From: Janibacter sp. HTCC2649
GTDB lineage: Bacteria; Actinomycetota; Actinomycetes; Actinomycetales; Dermatophilaceae
DNA: 64,000 bases
Direction: 5' to 3'
Assembly: GCF_000152705.1 (NCBI RefSeq)
Contig: NZ_CH672413.1
Location: 3,314,862 to 3,378,861 of the forward strand
The notes below the pieces were generated by a model that was not told the origin of the DNA, did not search any database, and was given only the letters and a program-made list of their open reading frames with translations. Shown here piece by piece: positions 17,200-26,133 of the stretch. Position 1 is the stretch's first letter. Each line of letters begins with the position of its first letter. The position numbers and the translations under genes were made by a program.

Positions 17200-17877
17200 A
17201 TGCCCACGAAGACCGCCACCAAGAGCCCCGCCACCCCCCTGTTCGCCGTCGTCGGCGTCACCGACCTCGCCGTCGAGCGCGTTCGTGAGGCCCGTCTGCG
17301 CGCCGAGAAGGCTCGCACCGAGCTCCAGGCCGACCTGGCCCCGACCGCAGTCCAGAAGCGCGCCGAGACCGTCTTCGGCGACATCAAGGCTCTCCCCACC
17401 AAGGCCCTCAACACCGGTGTGGCCAAGGCCGATGAGGTCACCAAGGGCTACGAGGACCTCGCGGTTCGTGGCGAGAAGCTCATCACCCGCATCAAGAACC
17501 AGAAGGCCACCAAGGACCTCGTCGCCCAGGCCGAGACCACCGTCAGCCTCGGCAAGGGCGCCGTCACGACCGCCCGCAAGGCCGTCCTCGACGTCCGCAG
17601 CTCGGCCCTCGCCACGTTCACCACGGGTCGCAAGGAGGCCGTCAAGGTCGCCGAGACCGTCGCCGACGCCGTTGAGGACAGCACCGAGGTCGCCGCGACC
17701 GAGGTCAAGGCTGCCGCGAAGCGCACCCGCACCGCCGCCAAGCGCACCACCACCACGGCCGCCAACGGCGCCAAGCGCACCACCACCTCGGCCAAGGCCA
17801 CGACCACGAGCGCCAAGAAGGCCGCCGCCTCCACCACGAAGGCGACCGCCAAGGCCGCTGACAAGGTCGGCGACTGA
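17200..17877 (+). CDS. hbhA: HbhA-like heparin-binding hemagglutinin homolog
   Basis: In mycobacteria HbhA is a surface or lipid-associated adhesin with a Lys/Ala-rich tail. This 225-residue protein has the same plan. A predicted coiled-coil body (about residues 15-150) is followed by a C-terminal tail of Lys, Ala and Thr repeats (KRTRTAAKRTTTTAANGAK) that could bind polyanions. No signal peptide is visible. The ATG has AGGAG at 17190. It follows the XRE gene by about 60 bp as in mycobacteria. In a non-pathogen it may act in membrane or nucleoid organisation instead; histone-like tails look similar. Confidence 0.8.
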   Translation: MPTKTATKSPATPLFAVVGVTDLAVERVREARLRAEKARTELQADLAPTAVQKRAETVFGDIKALPTKALNTGVAKADEVTKGYEDLAVRGEKLITRIKNQKATKDLVAQAETTVSLGKGAVTTARKAVLDVRSSALATFTTGRKEAVKVAETVADAVEDSTEVAATEVKAAAKRTRTAAKRTTTTAANGAKRTTTSAKATTTSAKKAAASTTKATAKAADKVGD

Positions 17878-17895
17878 TCACAGTTCCCGCGGACC

Positions 17896-17901
17896 TAGTC
17901 T
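17896..17901 (+). promoter_or_regulatory. Leaderless-type -10 box of the asparaginase gene
   Basis: TAGTCT lies 7 nt before GTG 17909. Confidence 0.6.
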
Positions 17902-17908
17902 GGGACGC

Positions 17909-18892
17909 GTGAGCACCCCCCAGACCTCCCGCACCCCTGCAGTCCTCGACGCCGCCCCGGTTCTCGCGCAAGCGATCCGGGGCGGCTTTGTCGAATCCGT
18001 CCACCGAGCGAGCGTCGCCGTCACCGCGGCCGACGGCTCGGTGGAGCTGGAGCTCGGCAACGCCACGGACCCGGTCTTCCCGCGGTCCTCGAACAAGCCG
18101 ATCCAGGCCCTCGCCATGGTGCGCAGCGGCCTCGACGTGGCCCCCCACCACCTGGCCCTCGTGAGCGCCAGCCACTCGGGTGAGCCCTTCCACCTGGACG
18201 CCGTGCGCGAGATCCTCGCCGGCGCGGGCCTCACCGTGGCCGATCTTCAGAACACCCCGGACTTCCCGATCGACCCGCAGGCCCAGGTGGACTGGATCCG
18301 CGCCGGCCACGACAAGGAGTCGCTCGCCCAGAACTGCTCGGGCAAGCACTCCGGCATGCTCGCGACCTGCGTCGCCGCGGGATGGGACCACACGGCATAC
18401 CTTGATCTTGACCACCCGCTGCAGCGCGCCTGCGACGCGACCCTGGCGGAGCTCGCGGGGGAGCCGATCGCGGCGACCGCGATCGACGGCTGCGGTGCAC
18501 CGGTGATGGCCGTCTCGCTCGCTGGTCTGGCTCGCGCCTTCGGCCGCGTGGCCAGCGCCCCGGCCGGCACCGACGAGGCACGCGTTGCCGATGCGATCCG
18601 CAGTCACCCCGAGTACCTCGGCGGCACCCGGCGTGACGTCACGACCTTCATCCAGCGCACTCCCGGCGCGATTGCCAAGGACGGTGCAGAAGCCGTGTAT
18701 GCCGTGGGGCTGGCTGACGGTCGCGGCATCGCCATCAAGGTGGCTGACGGGGGTCAGCGGGCCCGGACGGTCATCCTCGCTGCCGTGCTGCGTCGCCTCG
18801 GTGTCGAGACCGACGCGCTCGAGGCGCTCGAGGACGCGCCGATCCTGGGGCACGGTGAGCCCGTGGGATCCGTCGTCGCCGTGGGCATCTGA
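17909..18892 (+). CDS. L-asparaginase II family (AnsA/thermolabile type)
   Basis: This family hydrolyses L-asparagine to aspartate and ammonia but is unrelated to the E. coli enzymes. The 327-residue sequence has the family blocks FPRSSNKPIQALAMV, SASHSGEPFH and NCSGKHSGMLATC, the last holding conserved Ser, Lys and Cys residues of the active site. It starts at GTG 17909, after a TAGTCT box 7 nt upstream. The dtd gene begins right after its stop with no gap, so the two are translated from one message. The reading frame open to 17285 inside hbhA is a shadow. Confidence 0.88.
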   Translation: MSTPQTSRTPAVLDAAPVLAQAIRGGFVESVHRASVAVTAADGSVELELGNATDPVFPRSSNKPIQALAMVRSGLDVAPHHLALVSASHSGEPFHLDAVREILAGAGLTVADLQNTPDFPIDPQAQVDWIRAGHDKESLAQNCSGKHSGMLATCVAAGWDHTAYLDLDHPLQRACDATLAELAGEPIAATAIDGCGAPVMAVSLAGLARAFGRVASAPAGTDEARVADAIRSHPEYLGGTRRDVTTFIQRTPGAIAKDGAEAVYAVGLADGRGIAIKVADGGQRARTVILAAVLRRLGVETDALEALEDAPILGHGEPVGSVVAVGI

Positions 18893-19327
18893 GTGCGCGC
18901 AGTCATCCAGCGGGTCCGTCGGGCGGCTGTCGTCGTCGATGGCGAGACGGTGGGTGAGATCACCGCGCCGGGGCTCTTTGTCCTCGTCGGGGTCGGGCAC
19001 GACGACGGCCCGGCCGAGGTCGAGTTCATCGCCCGCAAGGTGGCCGACCTGCGGTTGCTCGAGGGCGAGCAGTCGGTGACCGACGCGGGTGCGCCGGTGC
19101 TCGTCGTCAGCCAGTTCACCCTCCTTGCAGACACTCGCAAGGGCCGCCGCCCGTCGTGGAACGCTGCGGCCCCCGGCGATGTCGCCGAACCCGTTGTGGC
19201 ACAGGTGGTTTTGGCGCTGCAAGCCCGCGGACTCGAGGTGGCCACGGGCCGCTTCGGCGCACACATGGAGATCGAGAGCATCGCGGATGGCCCGGTGACG
19301 ATCGTCGTGGACTCCTCCGCGCCGTAG
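18893..19327 (+). CDS. dtd: D-aminoacyl-tRNA deacylase
   Basis: Dtd removes D-amino acids wrongly attached to tRNA, and also glycine from tRNA-Ala. The 144-residue protein shows the MRAVIQRVRRAAV start, the VSQFTLLADTRKGRRPSW active-site strand, and the GPVTIVVDS end containing the Gly-Pro dipeptide that gates chirality. The GTG start follows the asparaginase stop directly. A D-amino-acid quality-control enzyme suits an organism with D-amino-acid cell-wall metabolism, but dtd is nearly universal and this is not special evidence. Confidence 0.95.
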   Translation: MRAVIQRVRRAAVVVDGETVGEITAPGLFVLVGVGHDDGPAEVEFIARKVADLRLLEGEQSVTDAGAPVLVVSQFTLLADTRKGRRPSWNAAAPGDVAEPVVAQVVLALQARGLEVATGRFGAHMEIESIADGPVTIVVDSSAP

Positions 19328-19330
19328 GCT
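19325..19330 (+). promoter_or_regulatory. Leaderless-type -10 box of the DUF2516 gene
   Basis: TAGGCT lies 6 nt before ATG 19337 and overlaps the stop codon of dtd. Confidence 0.6.
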
Positions 19331-19336
19331 GGTCCC

Positions 19337-19663
19337 ATGTTCGCACTCGGTAACGCGCAGGCCTACGTCATGCTCGCGCTCACCATCGCCGCCCTCGCCG
19401 TGGAGGTGTTCGCCTTCGTGCACGCCCTCCGGACCCGCGCCGACGCCTTCGCCGCGGCCGGCAAGCGCACCAAGAACTTCTGGCTCGCGGTGACCGGGGT
19501 TGCGGTCCTGCTCGGCTTTGTCGCTCTGGGCGGGGCAGTGCTCTTCCTGGGGATGATCGCTGTGGCCGCGGCCGGGGTCTACCTCGCCGACGTGCGCCCC
19601 GCGGTCGAGTCGGTGCAGGGCAAGGGCAGCGGTTCGCGCCAGGGCCCCTACGGGCCTTGGTGA
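19337..19663 (+). CDS. DUF2516 family membrane protein
   Basis: This 108-residue protein has three hydrophobic helices (about residues 10-30, 48-66 and 68-84) and a Gly-rich soluble tail. It is a conserved actinobacterial family of unknown function. The ATG is preceded by a TAGGCT box. Its last 16 bases overlap the end of the minus-strand methyltransferase gene, so the two stop codons pass each other. No catalytic residues are visible. Confidence 0.82.
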   Translation: MFALGNAQAYVMLALTIAALAVEVFAFVHALRTRADAFAAAGKRTKNFWLAVTGVAVLLGFVALGGAVLFLGMIAVAAAGVYLADVRPAVESVQGKGSGSRQGPYGPW

Positions 19664-20478
19664 CTCACCGGGTCTGAGCCGGGTCCGGCAGGCGCCACGG
19701 CGTCCCAGGCGACCGTGAGCTCGCCGAGGCGCCACCTCGACGGTCCGTCGAGGAGCGGCCAACCGCTGTCACGCATCGCTTGCGCTGTGGCCAGGAACCG
19801 TTGTCGCACGCCGTATGCCGCGTGGCTCGCGCTGCGTGCCCAGTGCCGATCGAGGTCGGTCAGGTAGTCGTGGACAGCCTCGCCGGGGACGTTGCGGTGG
19901 ATGAGTGCCTTGGGGAGGCGTTCGGCGATGGCCGAGGGCTGGTCGAGCCCACGGAGGTGCCAGGACAGGGTCAGGCTGACCGGTCCAGAGGGCTCGACGG
20001 CGACCCACGTCGCGAGCCGCCCGAGTTCGTCGCACGTGCCGTCGACGAGCAGGCCATCGGCAGTGAGTCGGCCACACACGGACTCCCAGGCCCCCGCCAC
20101 CTCGTCCTCGGCGTACTGGCGCAGCACGTTGAAGGCGCGCACCACGGTGGCATCGCGACCGTCGAGCGGCACCTCGAACCCACCGCGGCGAAAGCTCAGC
20201 CCCGGACGGGCGAGCAGCTGCCCGGCCGCGACGCGGGCCGGGTCGATCTCGATCCCCACGACCTCGACGTCGGAGCGCACGCGCGTGAGTCGGTCGTGCA
20301 GCTCGACGGCGGTGACCGGTGAGGCGCCATAGCCCAGGTCCACGACGATCGGCGGTGAGCCGGTTGCGCGGCGCAGCCGCCCTGCCGCGGGCCCGGCGAG
20401 CCAGCGATCGCAGCGACGAAGGCGGTTGGGGTTGGTCGTGCCACGGGTGATCACCCCAACCGGTTTCGTCCTCGCCAC
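19648..20478 (-). CDS. Class I SAM-dependent methyltransferase-like protein
   Basis: The 276-residue protein has a Rossmann-type SAM site. Motif I is IVVDLGYGASPVTAVELHDR, with Tyr where most enzymes have Gly or Cys. An acidic residue follows in VVGIEIDPARV. The substrate is unknown. I start it at GTG 20478 because a TACGCT box lies 6 nt upstream; the reading frame continues to 20511 without support. Its 3-prime end overlaps the convergent DUF2516 gene by 16 bases. The helical C-terminal half (LTDLDRHWARSASHAAYG) may be a target-recognition region. Confidence 0.75.
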   Translation of the reverse strand: MARTKPVGVITRGTTNPNRLRRCDRWLAGPAAGRLRRATGSPPIVVDLGYGASPVTAVELHDRLTRVRSDVEVVGIEIDPARVAAGQLLARPGLSFRRGGFEVPLDGRDATVVRAFNVLRQYAEDEVAGAWESVCGRLTADGLLVDGTCDELGRLATWVAVEPSGPVSLTLSWHLRGLDQPSAIAERLPKALIHRNVPGEAVHDYLTDLDRHWARSASHAAYGVRQRFLATAQAMRDSGWPLLDGPSRWRLGELTVAWDAVAPAGPGSDPVSHQGP

Positions 20479-20484
20479 GGGCCC

Positions 20485-20490
20485 AGCGTA
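20485..20490 (-). promoter_or_regulatory. Leaderless-type -10 box of the methyltransferase gene
   Basis: TACGCT on the minus strand lies 6 nt before GTG 20478. Confidence 0.6.
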
Positions 20491-20523
20491 CGAGCAGCGG
20501 AGCCCCCTCACAGCCGGGCCGCC

Positions 20524-20529
20524 TAGGCT
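20524..20529 (+). promoter_or_regulatory. Leaderless-type -10 box of the 20536 gene
   Basis: TAGGCT lies 6 nt before GTG 20536. Confidence 0.6.
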
Positions 20530-20535
20530 GCAACC

Positions 20536-21327
20536 GTGCGCCAGTGGGGAGTGCGCGGCCGCGGCCGCGACGTGAGTCGGAGCATGGTGGCGCTCGTCGT
20601 CTCCGTGGCAGCCGCTCTTGCCCTGGGTCTCGCCACCTGGCTGCCCGGTGTGCTGCGCACGGACATCGGTCTCGTCCCGGTCGACCCGGGGTTGCTCACC
20701 GTCAACGAGAGCGCGCGGGGGATTGCCACGCTCGGGCGGGGCTACACGGTCGCGGCCTACCAGTCCGGCTTCCGCGTCTCGGCAGCTTCCGGCACGCTGG
20801 TCGACACCATCACTCGCGGATCACCGGTGAGCGCCGTCCTCGGCCACCTCGGGGAGCGTGAGGACCACCCCATCGAGAACGTCGAAGCCACCCTCGACCA
20901 CGTGCGCATCGACGAGGTGGACATCGAACCCGGCCGCGCGGCATACACCGGTGAGGTCTATGACGACGTCGACGGACAGCGACGCACGATGCCGCTCCGT
21001 CTCGTCTTCCTGCTCACCACGGCGGGAGTGCACGTGACCGCGGACATCCAGGGCGCCGACGCGGTGATCATCCACCTCGATGCCCTGCCAGGGACGACCG
21101 GTATCGATCCGGCCCTGCCCACGCACAACCTGCGCCTTCGTGGCTGGTGGGTGGTCGCGAAGTCGGGGGAGCAGCAAGCCTTCACCACGGCCCGCAAGGC
21201 CGTCGTCGGCATCGGCCCGGCCATCAGGACCCGCGGGCTCGACCTGCGGCCCGACGGCCGGCTCGACATCCATGTGTGGTCCGAGCGGGCGACCCTCACC
21301 CTCAGCGGTGTGCCCGACGCGGGTTGA
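20536..21327 (+). CDS. Hypothetical membrane-anchored protein
   Basis: I do not recognise a family. The 263 residues begin with an Arg-rich stretch and one membrane segment (about residues 17-40, [20 protein letters not shown]), then a soluble, probably external, beta-rich domain. There is no lipobox and no clear cleavage site, so an N-terminal anchor is likelier than secretion. It starts at GTG 20536, 6 nt after a TAGGCT box, and ends 23 bp before mshA, so it may share a transcript with mshA. No cysteine is present. Confidence 0.72.
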   Translation: MRQWGVRGRGRDVSRSMVALVVSVAAALALGLATWLPGVLRTDIGLVPVDPGLLTVNESARGIATLGRGYTVAAYQSGFRVSAASGTLVDTITRGSPVSAVLGHLGEREDHPIENVEATLDHVRIDEVDIEPGRAAYTGEVYDDVDGQRRTMPLRLVFLLTTAGVHVTADIQGADAVIIHLDALPGTTGIDPALPTHNLRLRGWWVVAKSGEQQAFTTARKAVVGIGPAIRTRGLDLRPDGRLDIHVWSERATLTLSGVPDAG

Positions 21328-21350
21328 GCCGTGCGTGTCAGACTGACTCG

Positions 21351-22664
21351 ATGACGACCGACGAGCCACGAGCCCGACGCCGCGTGGCGATGGTGTCAGT
21401 GCACACGTCGCCGCTTGCCCAGCCCGGCACGGGGGACGCGGGCGGCATGAACGTCTATGTCATCGAGACGGCAAAACGGTTGGCGCGCAGGGGAATCGAT
21501 GTCGACATCTTCACCCGTCAGACCACGGCGTCCGACGCGCCCGTTGTTGAGGTCGAACCCGGTGTCGTGGTGCGCCACGTCGCTGCCGGCCCTTACGAGG
21601 GCCTCAACAAGGAGGATCTGCCCGGTCAGCTGTGCGCCTTCGCCGCCGGGATGATGCGGGTCGCAGCGCACGCGCCAGAGGGGCACTATGACCTCGTCCA
21701 CTCGCACTACTGGCTCTCCGGCCAGGTGGGCTGGCTCGCCGCCGATCGGTGGGACGTCCCCCTCGTCCACACGATGCACACGATGGCCCGGGTCAAGAAC
21801 CTCCACCGCGCCGAGGGTGACGCCGAGGAGCCGCGCGGTCGCGAGATCGGTGAGGCCCAGGTCGTCGAGGCCGCTGACCGGCTCGTCGCCAACACCCAGG
21901 ACGAGGCCCGCGAGCTGATCGAGCTCTATGACGCAGACCCCGACCGTGTCGACGTCGTCCCGCCCGGCGTGGACCTCGACGTCTTCCACCCGGGTGATCG
22001 CTCCGAGGCCCGCCGCACCGTCGATGTCCCCGAGGACGCAGTCCTCCTGCTCTTCGTCGGGCGCATCCAGCCGCTCAAGGCACCCGACATCCTCATCCGC
22101 GCCGCGGCCATGCTGACCCGTCGCGACCCCGGCCTGCGTGATCGCCTCGTCGTCGGCATCCTCGGCGGCCCCAGCGGGGGAGCAGTGCGCACCCCCATGG
22201 CTCTCGACCAGCTCGCGCGGGACGAGGGCATCGCCGACCTCGTGCGCTTCGTCGAACCCACCGACCGCGACAGCCTCGCGACGTGGATGCGCGCGGCCGA
22301 CATCGTCGCCGTCCCCTCGCACAACGAGTCATTCGGCCTCGTCGCCGTCGAGGCCCAGGCCTCTGGTGCCGTCGTCGTCGCGACCAACGTGGGCGGCCTG
22401 CCCACGGCCGTCGGCGACGCCGGGCTCCTCGTCGACGGGCACGACGTCCACAAGTGGGTCGACGCCATCGAGTCGGTCATCGACAACCCCGAACGCCAGG
22501 CCGAGCTCTCCGCCCGCGCCGTGGAGCGCGCCCGCGCGTTCGCGTGGGAGGTGACCGCCGAGCGGTTGGCGGCCGTCTACGAAGCCGCGCTGGCGACCCC
22601 ACGCAGAGCCTCGATCAACGACTCGGACGCGCTGGCCGGCATACCCACGGCGGTGATCCCGTGA
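21351..22664 (+). CDS. mshA: D-inositol-3-phosphate glycosyltransferase (MshA)
   Basis: MshA starts mycothiol synthesis by joining GlcNAc from UDP-GlcNAc to inositol-3-phosphate. The 437-residue GT-B protein opens with [19 protein letters not shown], the family's acceptor-binding N-terminus. It has HSHYWLSG and [11 protein letters not shown] in the first domain. The donor domain contains [11 protein letters not shown] and the E-x7-E motif around [13 protein letters not shown]. The ATG at 21351 has a CAGACT box 6 nt upstream. The next gene overlaps its stop (GTGA), and mshA-ybjN-gpm order matches mycobacteria (Rv0486-Rv0489). Confidence 0.96.
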   Translation: MTTDEPRARRRVAMVSVHTSPLAQPGTGDAGGMNVYVIETAKRLARRGIDVDIFTRQTTASDAPVVEVEPGVVVRHVAAGPYEGLNKEDLPGQLCAFAAGMMRVAAHAPEGHYDLVHSHYWLSGQVGWLAADRWDVPLVHTMHTMARVKNLHRAEGDAEEPRGREIGEAQVVEAADRLVANTQDEARELIELYDADPDRVDVVPPGVDLDVFHPGDRSEARRTVDVPEDAVLLLFVGRIQPLKAPDILIRAAAMLTRRDPGLRDRLVVGILGGPSGGAVRTPMALDQLARDEGIADLVRFVEPTDRDSLATWMRAADIVAVPSHNESFGLVAVEAQASGAVVVATNVGGLPTAVGDAGLLVDGHDVHKWVDAIESVIDNPERQAELSARAVERARAFAWEVTAERLAAVYEAALATPRRASINDSDALAGIPTAVIP

Positions 22665-23149
22665 CCACCGATCTCAAGGCGACGATCAAGGACTTCCTCG
22701 ACGCGACCGAGATCGAGTGGGAGGCGGGGGCGCGCGACGGCGAGTTCGTCGTCACCCTGCCCGGTGAGAAGAAGCTCAAGACTGTCGTGTCCCTTGTCGC
22801 CGGCTCGGACCTCTCGGTGTCGGCGTTCGTCATCCGCAACCCCGACGAGAACCACGAGGCGTTCTATCGCAGCCTCCTGCGCCGCAACCTGCGCCTGCCC
22901 GGTCTGGCCTACGCCATCGACGGCAGCGGCGACGTCTACGTCACCGGCCACGTTCCAGCTGCAGGTGTGGACGCGGAACTGCTCGACCAGCTGTTCGGGG
23001 TCGTGCTCGAGGCTGCCGATGCACCGTTCAACGAGCTCCTCGTCATCGGCTTCCTCACCTCGATGCAGAAGGAGTGGGACTGGCGGGTGTCGCGCGGTGA
23101 GTCGCTGCGCAACCTCGAGGCGTTCCGTCACCTTCTCGACAAGTCCTGA
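22661..23149 (+). CDS. YbjN-domain protein
   Basis: The 162-residue soluble protein belongs to the YbjN family (related to type III secretion chaperone folds), whose members influence stress response and motility in enterobacteria. Here it follows mshA by translational overlap, as Rv0487 does in M. tuberculosis, and precedes gpmA. The family segment includes [19 protein letters not shown] and ends with EKDWDWRV-like residues seen as [18 protein letters not shown] link to mycothiol is suggested only by the conserved neighbourhood. Confidence 0.82.
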   Translation: MTTDLKATIKDFLDATEIEWEAGARDGEFVVTLPGEKKLKTVVSLVAGSDLSVSAFVIRNPDENHEAFYRSLLRRNLRLPGLAYAIDGSGDVYVTGHVPAAGVDAELLDQLFGVVLEAADAPFNELLVIGFLTSMQKEWDWRVSRGESLRNLEAFRHLLDKS

Positions 23150-23201
23150 ACGACCGATTCCGTATGCCGGGTGCTCCCGGTGCGCTCGCCCGTTGCCTCG
23201 C

Positions 23202-23207
23202 TAGGCT
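23202..23207 (+). promoter_or_regulatory. Leaderless-type -10 box of gpmA
   Basis: TAGGCT lies 7 nt before ATG 23215. A GTATGCCG copy lies upstream at 23162. Confidence 0.6.
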
Positions 23208-23214
23208 GCCGCCC

Positions 23215-23949
23215 ATGGCACACACCCTGATCCTGCTGCGTCACGGCCACTCCGAGTGGAACGCGAAGAACCTCTTCACCGGATGGGTCGATGTCGACCT
23301 CAACGACCAGGGGCGTGAGGAGGCCGTCAACGGTGGCCGCCTGCTCAAGGAACGCGGTGTGCTGCCGACCGTCGTCCACACGTCGGTGCTGCGTCGCGCG
23401 ATCACCACGGCCGACCTCGCCCTCGACGCCGCCGACCGCCACTGGATCCCGGTGCGTCGCGACTGGCGTCTCAACGAACGTCACTACGGCGCACTGCAGG
23501 GGCTCGACAAGGCGGCGACGCGCGACAAGTACGGCGACGAGCAGTTCATGCTCTGGCGTCGTTCGTTCGACACCCCGCCGCCGGCCATCGAGGTCGGCTC
23601 GGAGTTCGACCAGACGAGCGACCCGCGCTACGCCGGCATCGAGGTGCCGCGCACCGAGTGCCTCAAGGACGTCATCGTGCGGTTCACGCCCTACTGGGAG
23701 GGCGCGATCCGCGACGACCTCACCGCCGGCGAGACCGTCCTGGTCGTGGCCCACGGCAACAGCCTGCGCGGCCTCGTGAAGCACCTCGACGGCATCTCGG
23801 ACGAGGCGATTGCCGAGCTGAACATCCCCACCGGTCAGCCGCTCGTCTACGAGCTCGGCGACGACTTCATGCCGACCAAGCCCGGCGAGTACCTCGACCC
23901 CGAGGCCGCAGCCACAGCAGCCGCCGCAGTCGCCAACCAGGGCCGCTGA
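23215..23949 (+). CDS. gpmA: 2,3-bisphosphoglycerate-dependent phosphoglycerate mutase
   Basis: GpmA interconverts 3- and 2-phosphoglycerate in glycolysis and gluconeogenesis. The 244-residue protein has the catalytic [17 protein letters not shown] at its start, the [13 protein letters not shown] block near residue 88, and the second histidine in [15 protein letters not shown]. The start at ATG 23215 is favoured because the LRHG motif then falls at residue 8 and a TAGGCT box sits 7 nt upstream. It probably has its own transcript. The Ala-rich tail ([12 protein letters not shown]) is a lineage variation. Confidence 0.96.
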   Translation: MAHTLILLRHGHSEWNAKNLFTGWVDVDLNDQGREEAVNGGRLLKERGVLPTVVHTSVLRRAITTADLALDAADRHWIPVRRDWRLNERHYGALQGLDKAATRDKYGDEQFMLWRRSFDTPPPAIEVGSEFDQTSDPRYAGIEVPRTECLKDVIVRFTPYWEGAIRDDLTAGETVLVVAHGNSLRGLVKHLDGISDEAIAELNIPTGQPLVYELGDDFMPTKPGEYLDPEAAATAAAAVANQGR

Positions 23950-23986
23950 CCAGCCTTAACTCGTAGCGCCCCACCAGTCGGGGCTT

Positions 23987-24028
23987 CTGTGACGAGTCGG
24001 GGCTCCACGGACCCCCGACTCGTCACAG
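23987..24028. terminator. Bidirectional terminator hairpin
   Basis: CTGTGACGAGTCGGGG (23987-24002) pairs perfectly with 24013-24028 across a 10-nt loop. It lies between the convergent gpmA and sigma-factor operon ends. No T-run follows on either side. Confidence 0.65.
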
Positions 24029-24063
24029 ACACCCCGACAGGTGCCCGCCGCTGGGTCAGGGCC

Positions 24064-25386
24064 TCACTGGAACACGTCTTGGGTGGGCACTGTTGTCCGG
24101 ACCGAAGTGAGCACCCGATCGCCGTCCAGCACTTCGATTCGATAGTTCTGGTCAAAGGCGCCGGGCGAGACTGGAACCTTGAAAGTCGCGACGTGGTTGG
24201 TGAGTGGGACCACAGCGGACGAGGGCCACAGTGCGGGAGAGTCCGAGACTGCGCGAACGGCAGTTCCACTGGGCACGACAACATGAATCGTCGTAGGGGC
24301 CTCGGCTGATTTGCCCGAGCCGAACGAGATGATCGGCACTGACTCGGCCCGGATGGCGTCGATGGGGCGTCCGAGTTCGATCCGCATCACCTCGTTGTCA
24401 TCACGAAGTAGCGCCGAGCGCAACACCTGTCCTCCCGGCAGACGGCTGTGCATGACGTGCAGATGGGATGCCCCGCTGTCGCTGGTCAAGCCAGGTGTTC
24501 GGAAGTCTCGCGGGACTGCGCCATTGAAGACTGTCTCCGTGGTGACCGCCTTCCTGTCCAGACCGAGCATGCGCGCAACGAGGTCGTTGGTGTCACGCTC
24601 TTGCGCCGCCACCGGCTCTCGGTTGCAGGTACCGCCTTCACAGGGCACGCCCTCGGTGGTCTCCACGCCTGTCATGAACCCGAGCCGTGGCTGGCCGACG
24701 AAGGCTCCCAACCGTAGGCGGGAGAGTTCGGTCCAGTCGTTGCGCCCGAAACCGGCGATCAGTGGCGCCTTCTGCCACGAGCGGCTCACCGTCCCGTCGA
24801 GAGCGATATCAGGGGTCCTGGACATCTCGTAGAACGTCCGATCCGGTGTGGTCAGGACGATGAGATCATTCGTTCCGACCATGCTCAGAACGCCATCGGT
24901 GACGTCCGAGATCGGGCCGGAGCTCGACCTGCGCATGTCCGCTGCTGCGGCTCCCGCTGGGCCGGTCCCCACGACGAGGTCGGAACGACTCACGACCACA
25001 GCCACGCGGGTTGAGCCAAGGTCCTCGACAAAGATGGGCCGGCCGTCGAACTGTTTGCCGATGGCCGCCACGAGTGCGGTGTCGCCCGCCAGGGAGCCTC
25101 GGGTGGGCCAGGTCGTGACGGATTTCCACGCCTTGTCGGTCGCAGGGGGCAGGTTGGCCGAGTTGCCCGCCGGAGTCGTCCGGCCGTCGGCGAGGCGACT
25201 CGAAACTGTCGGGACGCCGATGGCGATGGCCGCCACCACGGCCACCGCAGCAGCGCCGACGGTGCGCCGACGCGTGCGGTTCTTGGCGACAGCGCCAGCC
25301 ACCCGCTCGTAGGGGTGAGCCTCCACCGACTCGATCGAGCCGGCGTGAGAGGTCAGTGCGTCGCGCAGCTGGGTCTCGATGCTCAT
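24064..25386 (-). CDS. Uncharacterised sigma-factor-associated membrane protein
   Basis: This 440-residue protein starts one base after the stop of an ECF sigma factor gene, so the two are translated together. A cytosolic N-terminus of about 45 residues, with the Arg-rich end RTRRRTVG, is followed by one membrane segment (AAVAVVAAIAIGVPTV) and a 370-residue external domain with one CxxxxxC pair (VPCEGGTCNR). That is the topology of an anti-sigma factor, although no zinc-binding HxxxCxxC motif is visible. SigE-family sigma genes often have such partners, and a regulatory role is inferred. The external domain matches nothing I recognise. Confidence 0.75.
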   Translation of the reverse strand: MSIETQLRDALTSHAGSIESVEAHPYERVAGAVAKNRTRRRTVGAAAVAVVAAIAIGVPTVSSRLADGRTTPAGNSANLPPATDKAWKSVTTWPTRGSLAGDTALVAAIGKQFDGRPIFVEDLGSTRVAVVVSRSDLVVGTGPAGAAAADMRRSSSGPISDVTDGVLSMVGTNDLIVLTTPDRTFYEMSRTPDIALDGTVSRSWQKAPLIAGFGRNDWTELSRLRLGAFVGQPRLGFMTGVETTEGVPCEGGTCNREPVAAQERDTNDLVARMLGLDRKAVTTETVFNGAVPRDFRTPGLTSDSGASHLHVMHSRLPGGQVLRSALLRDDNEVMRIELGRPIDAIRAESVPIISFGSGKSAEAPTTIHVVVPSGTAVRAVSDSPALWPSSAVVPLTNHVATFKVPVSPGAFDQNYRIEVLDGDRVLTSVRTTVPTQDVFQ

Positions 25387-25387
25387 G

Positions 25388-25927
25388 TCACGCTCCATTC
25401 GTCGAAGTGGTGGGGGTGAGGTGTCCGGGTTCGGAGGCGTCGGTGATCGCGTCGCGCATGCGGTCGAGGCCGCGTGAGGTCTGGCTCTTCACCGAACCCA
25501 CCGAGATCCCGAGCGCGTGAGCCGTCTCGGCCTCGGACAGGTCGTCGTAGAACCGCAGGACGATCACGGCGCGCATCCGCGGAGGCAGTCCGTGCAGCAC
25601 GCGAACGAGCTCGTCGCGGTTGTCGACACCCGCATACGCGTCCGTGGTGGAGCGGTCGGCGCTCGCGGGTAGTTCGCCGAGGTTCTCTGCGACCCGCTTC
25701 CGGCGCCACCACGACGTCGACTCGTTGGCGACGGCCGCCCGCGTGTAGGCATAGGGCGAACCGTCGCGATGCACGCGCGGCCAGTGCCGGTGGACCTTGA
25801 CCAACGCCTGCTGCACGAGGTCCTCGGCACGCCCCACGTCGCCGGTGAGAAGGAAGCCGACCCGCACGAGTCGTGACCACTCGCGCATCACGAACTCGGC
25901 GAATGCCGCCTCGTCGTCTCGGTCCAC
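25388..25927 (-). CDS. SigE-family ECF RNA polymerase sigma factor
   Basis: The 179-residue protein has the two ECF domains. Sigma-2 has AEDLVQQALVKVHRHW, which contacts the -10 element and core polymerase. Sigma-4 has LPPRMRAVIVLRFYDDLSE and the helix-turn-helix ALGISVGSVKSQTSRGLDRM. The motif FLLTGDVGRAEDLVQ is typical of the actinobacterial SigE-like group found with a downstream membrane protein, as here. It may respond to an envelope signal sensed by that partner, by inference. About 270 bp of non-coding DNA, including two long inverted repeats, separate it from phoU. Confidence 0.9.
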   Translation of the reverse strand: MDRDDEAAFAEFVMREWSRLVRVGFLLTGDVGRAEDLVQQALVKVHRHWPRVHRDGSPYAYTRAAVANESTSWWRRKRVAENLGELPASADRSTTDAYAGVDNRDELVRVLHGLPPRMRAVIVLRFYDDLSEAETAHALGISVGSVKSQTSRGLDRMRDAITDASEPGHLTPTTSTNGA

Positions 25928-26031
25928 GTCCCCATCCTCACGTCGATCGCACCCCTGTCACCCCAAGAGAACGCGAGCCGCGAAGCCAAGGTTGAGTGCC
26001 GACCGAGACTTTCCGTCATGCGTGCCTGCCA

Positions 26032-26108
26032 GCGGACCATCAGCTCGCCCGACAGTGGCACGGATTCGTGCTCAGCGCCGCGACGGCTGACGTCGGCTGA
26101 TGGTCCGC
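26032..26108. repeat. Long-spaced inverted repeat upstream of the sigma gene
   Basis: GCGGACCATCAGC (26032-26044) is perfectly complementary to 26096-26108 across 51 nt. It lies between phoU and the start of the sigma gene, with both genes reading leftward. It could be part of the phoU terminator or a regulatory site. Confidence 0.6.
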
Positions 26109-26133
26109 CGGTTGGCGGCCGGGCTGGAAGGCG

